A stretch of DNA of 41,768 bases from an uncultured Ruminiclostridium sp. (GTDB lineage: Bacteria > Bacillota > Clostridia > Oscillospirales > Ruminococcaceae). The position numbers were made by a program, and so were the translations under genes. Under the pieces are notes generated by a model that worked only from the letters and a program-made list of their open reading frames with translations, did no database searches and was not told the DNA's origin. Shown in pieces: positions 40,966-41,768 of this stretch (positions are counted from its first letter, which is position 1; each line of letters begins with the position of its first letter). The DNA lies in the NCBI GenBank assembly GCA_910585505.1, contig CAJUFF010000004.1, forward strand, positions 1 through 41,768, given 5' to 3'.

Positions 40966-41628
40966 TCAGCTCAATTGGTAAACAACCGTTACATTGGTTT
41001 CGGATACGATATCCTCCGGAACTATATTCATTTTGGCGGCACATCTTAGAGGTCCCGCTCCATCTGCTTCACCGCGAAAAAGAGTTGGAGACATAAATGG
41101 ACTTTCGCCGCTGCCGTAGGATATGTTTTGTACGCTTCCGAGTTTCATTCCCGCCGCGGCGGCTATCACACCGGCTTTATGGGCGGCGTCTCTGACCGCC
41201 TTTTCAAGCAGCAGGTCGTAAAGACCGTCCTTTTCTTTTACGGTAAAACTTATATTAAACGTGGGAGCGGCTTTTTCACAGGAAGTTAGAGCGGCTATAA
41301 CGCTGTTCAGCCGATCGGCGTCCAGATCGAATTCAAACTTCAGGTCGCGGGTCAGGGAATACCCCGTAAAGCGTCTGACCCATTTATTATCTGAGGTGGG
41401 ACAATTTTCGTATTCGGTGCTAAGGTTAAAATCCGAGGTTTTTATGTCTTTTTCCTCAAAGCCCGCTTTTATAAGAGCGCTTATAATTTCTGACATTTTT
41501 TCCGCTTCCGTCTCGGTAAGGGCGGAATAATTTTTGTCTTTTGCCGATACGGTGCAGGAAATGGTAACAAAATCGGGGGAAGCGGATATTTTACCGATGC
41601 CCGTAACGGTTACGGTGTTGATGTTCAT
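40966..41628 (-). CDS. SIMPL-domain (DUF541) protein
   Basis: This 220-residue protein has the SIMPL/DUF541 pattern. The start VTVTGIGKISASPDFVTISCTVSAKDKNY and the middle GFEEKDIKTSDFNLSTEYE fit the family. So does the alternation of beta strands and helices, ending VPEDIVSETNVTVVYQL. Bacterial members are often periplasmic or surface proteins of unknown function. Here no signal peptide is visible, so a cytoplasmic place is more likely. AAAGGAACC lies upstream of the ATG at 41628. Confidence 0.9.
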   Translation of the reverse strand: MNINTVTVTGIGKISASPDFVTISCTVSAKDKNYSALTETEAEKMSEIISALIKAGFEEKDIKTSDFNLSTEYENCPTSDNKWVRRFTGYSLTRDLKFEFDLDADRLNSVIAALTSCEKAAPTFNISFTVKEKDGLYDLLLEKAVRDAAHKAGVIAAAAGMKLGSVQNISYGSGESPFMSPTLFRGEADGAGPLRCAAKMNIVPEDIVSETNVTVVYQLS

Positions 41629-41667
41629 TGCGGAAGGTTCCTTTCTCAAAGTTTTGTTATTGTTTTT

Positions 41668-41696
41668 ATTGTATCATTGACATTGGAAAAAATCAA
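41668..41696 (-). promoter_or_regulatory. Sigma-A promoter of the SIMPL gene
   Basis: Minus-strand TTGATT, a 17-bp spacer and TACAAT, 40 bp upstream of the start codon. The remaining bases to 41768 show no gene. Confidence 0.75.
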
Positions 41697-41768
41697 GAGG
41701 CGGAGTGAAAAACGCAGGGCAACAGCATTTACTTTTTAGGAAAGAAAAGAATATCAAGGAACAAATTA

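Overview
The window looks like a chromosomal segment from a Clostridia-type member of the Bacillota, most likely of the Oscillospirales/Ruminococcaceae kind. The evidence is strong AGGAGG-type ribosome binding sites, many near-consensus sigma-A promoters with 17-bp spacers, a BirA repressor with a TTGTCAACC-type operator, an FtsEX/M23-hydrolase locus, a CdaR/PucR-like regulator, and moderate-to-low GC with A/T-rich intergenic DNA. The species cannot be named from sequence alone. I see no rRNA, tRNA, CRISPR array, prophage or complete insertion sequence.

Layout. 0.1-6.1 kb: a MacB/LolD-type ABC ATPase, an SDR oxidoreductase, and a two-gene operon for a heterodimeric ABC exporter. 6.1-10.1 kb: a histidine kinase/response regulator pair, a TetR regulator, a small membrane protein and a cyclophilin lipoprotein. 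11.2-15.5 kb: comEA, PTS enzyme I, and two immunity-like proteins (DUF1963/YwqG and SUFU). 15.9-19.6 kb: a yerC-like regulator, a methyltransferase and hslO on one strand, facing a birA-bioY biotin operon. 20.0-21.9 kb: two zinc-ribbon membrane proteins divergent from an XRE regulator. 22.0-28.7 kb: metG, a CdaR-like regulator, and ftsE-ftsX-M23 hydrolase for division-site wall cleavage. 28.8-35.0 kb: an ECF-like sigma factor with a long C-terminal extension, lon, a CorC-type CBS protein and tatD. 35.2-41.7 kb: an esterase remnant, a SLOG-like protein, a CPA-type antiporter, a chemotaxis receptor and a SIMPL protein.

Most genes are housekeeping or envelope/stress functions. The unusual part is the intergenic DNA. 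It is crowded with non-coding mobile-like elements: at least five families of about 120-180 bp MITE-like repeats with terminal inverted repeats, and a series of perfect 13-20 bp palindromes. Several of these sit exactly at TAA stop codons. No transposase gene for them is present here, so any mobility would have to be supplied in trans.

Other points of note are the sigma factor fused to a winged-helix and unknown domain, the orphan immunity-like pair, the complementary degenerate/consensus ATP sites of the ABC exporter, the overlapped BirA operator/promoter, and the hairpin-rich leader ahead of the CdaR-like regulator.
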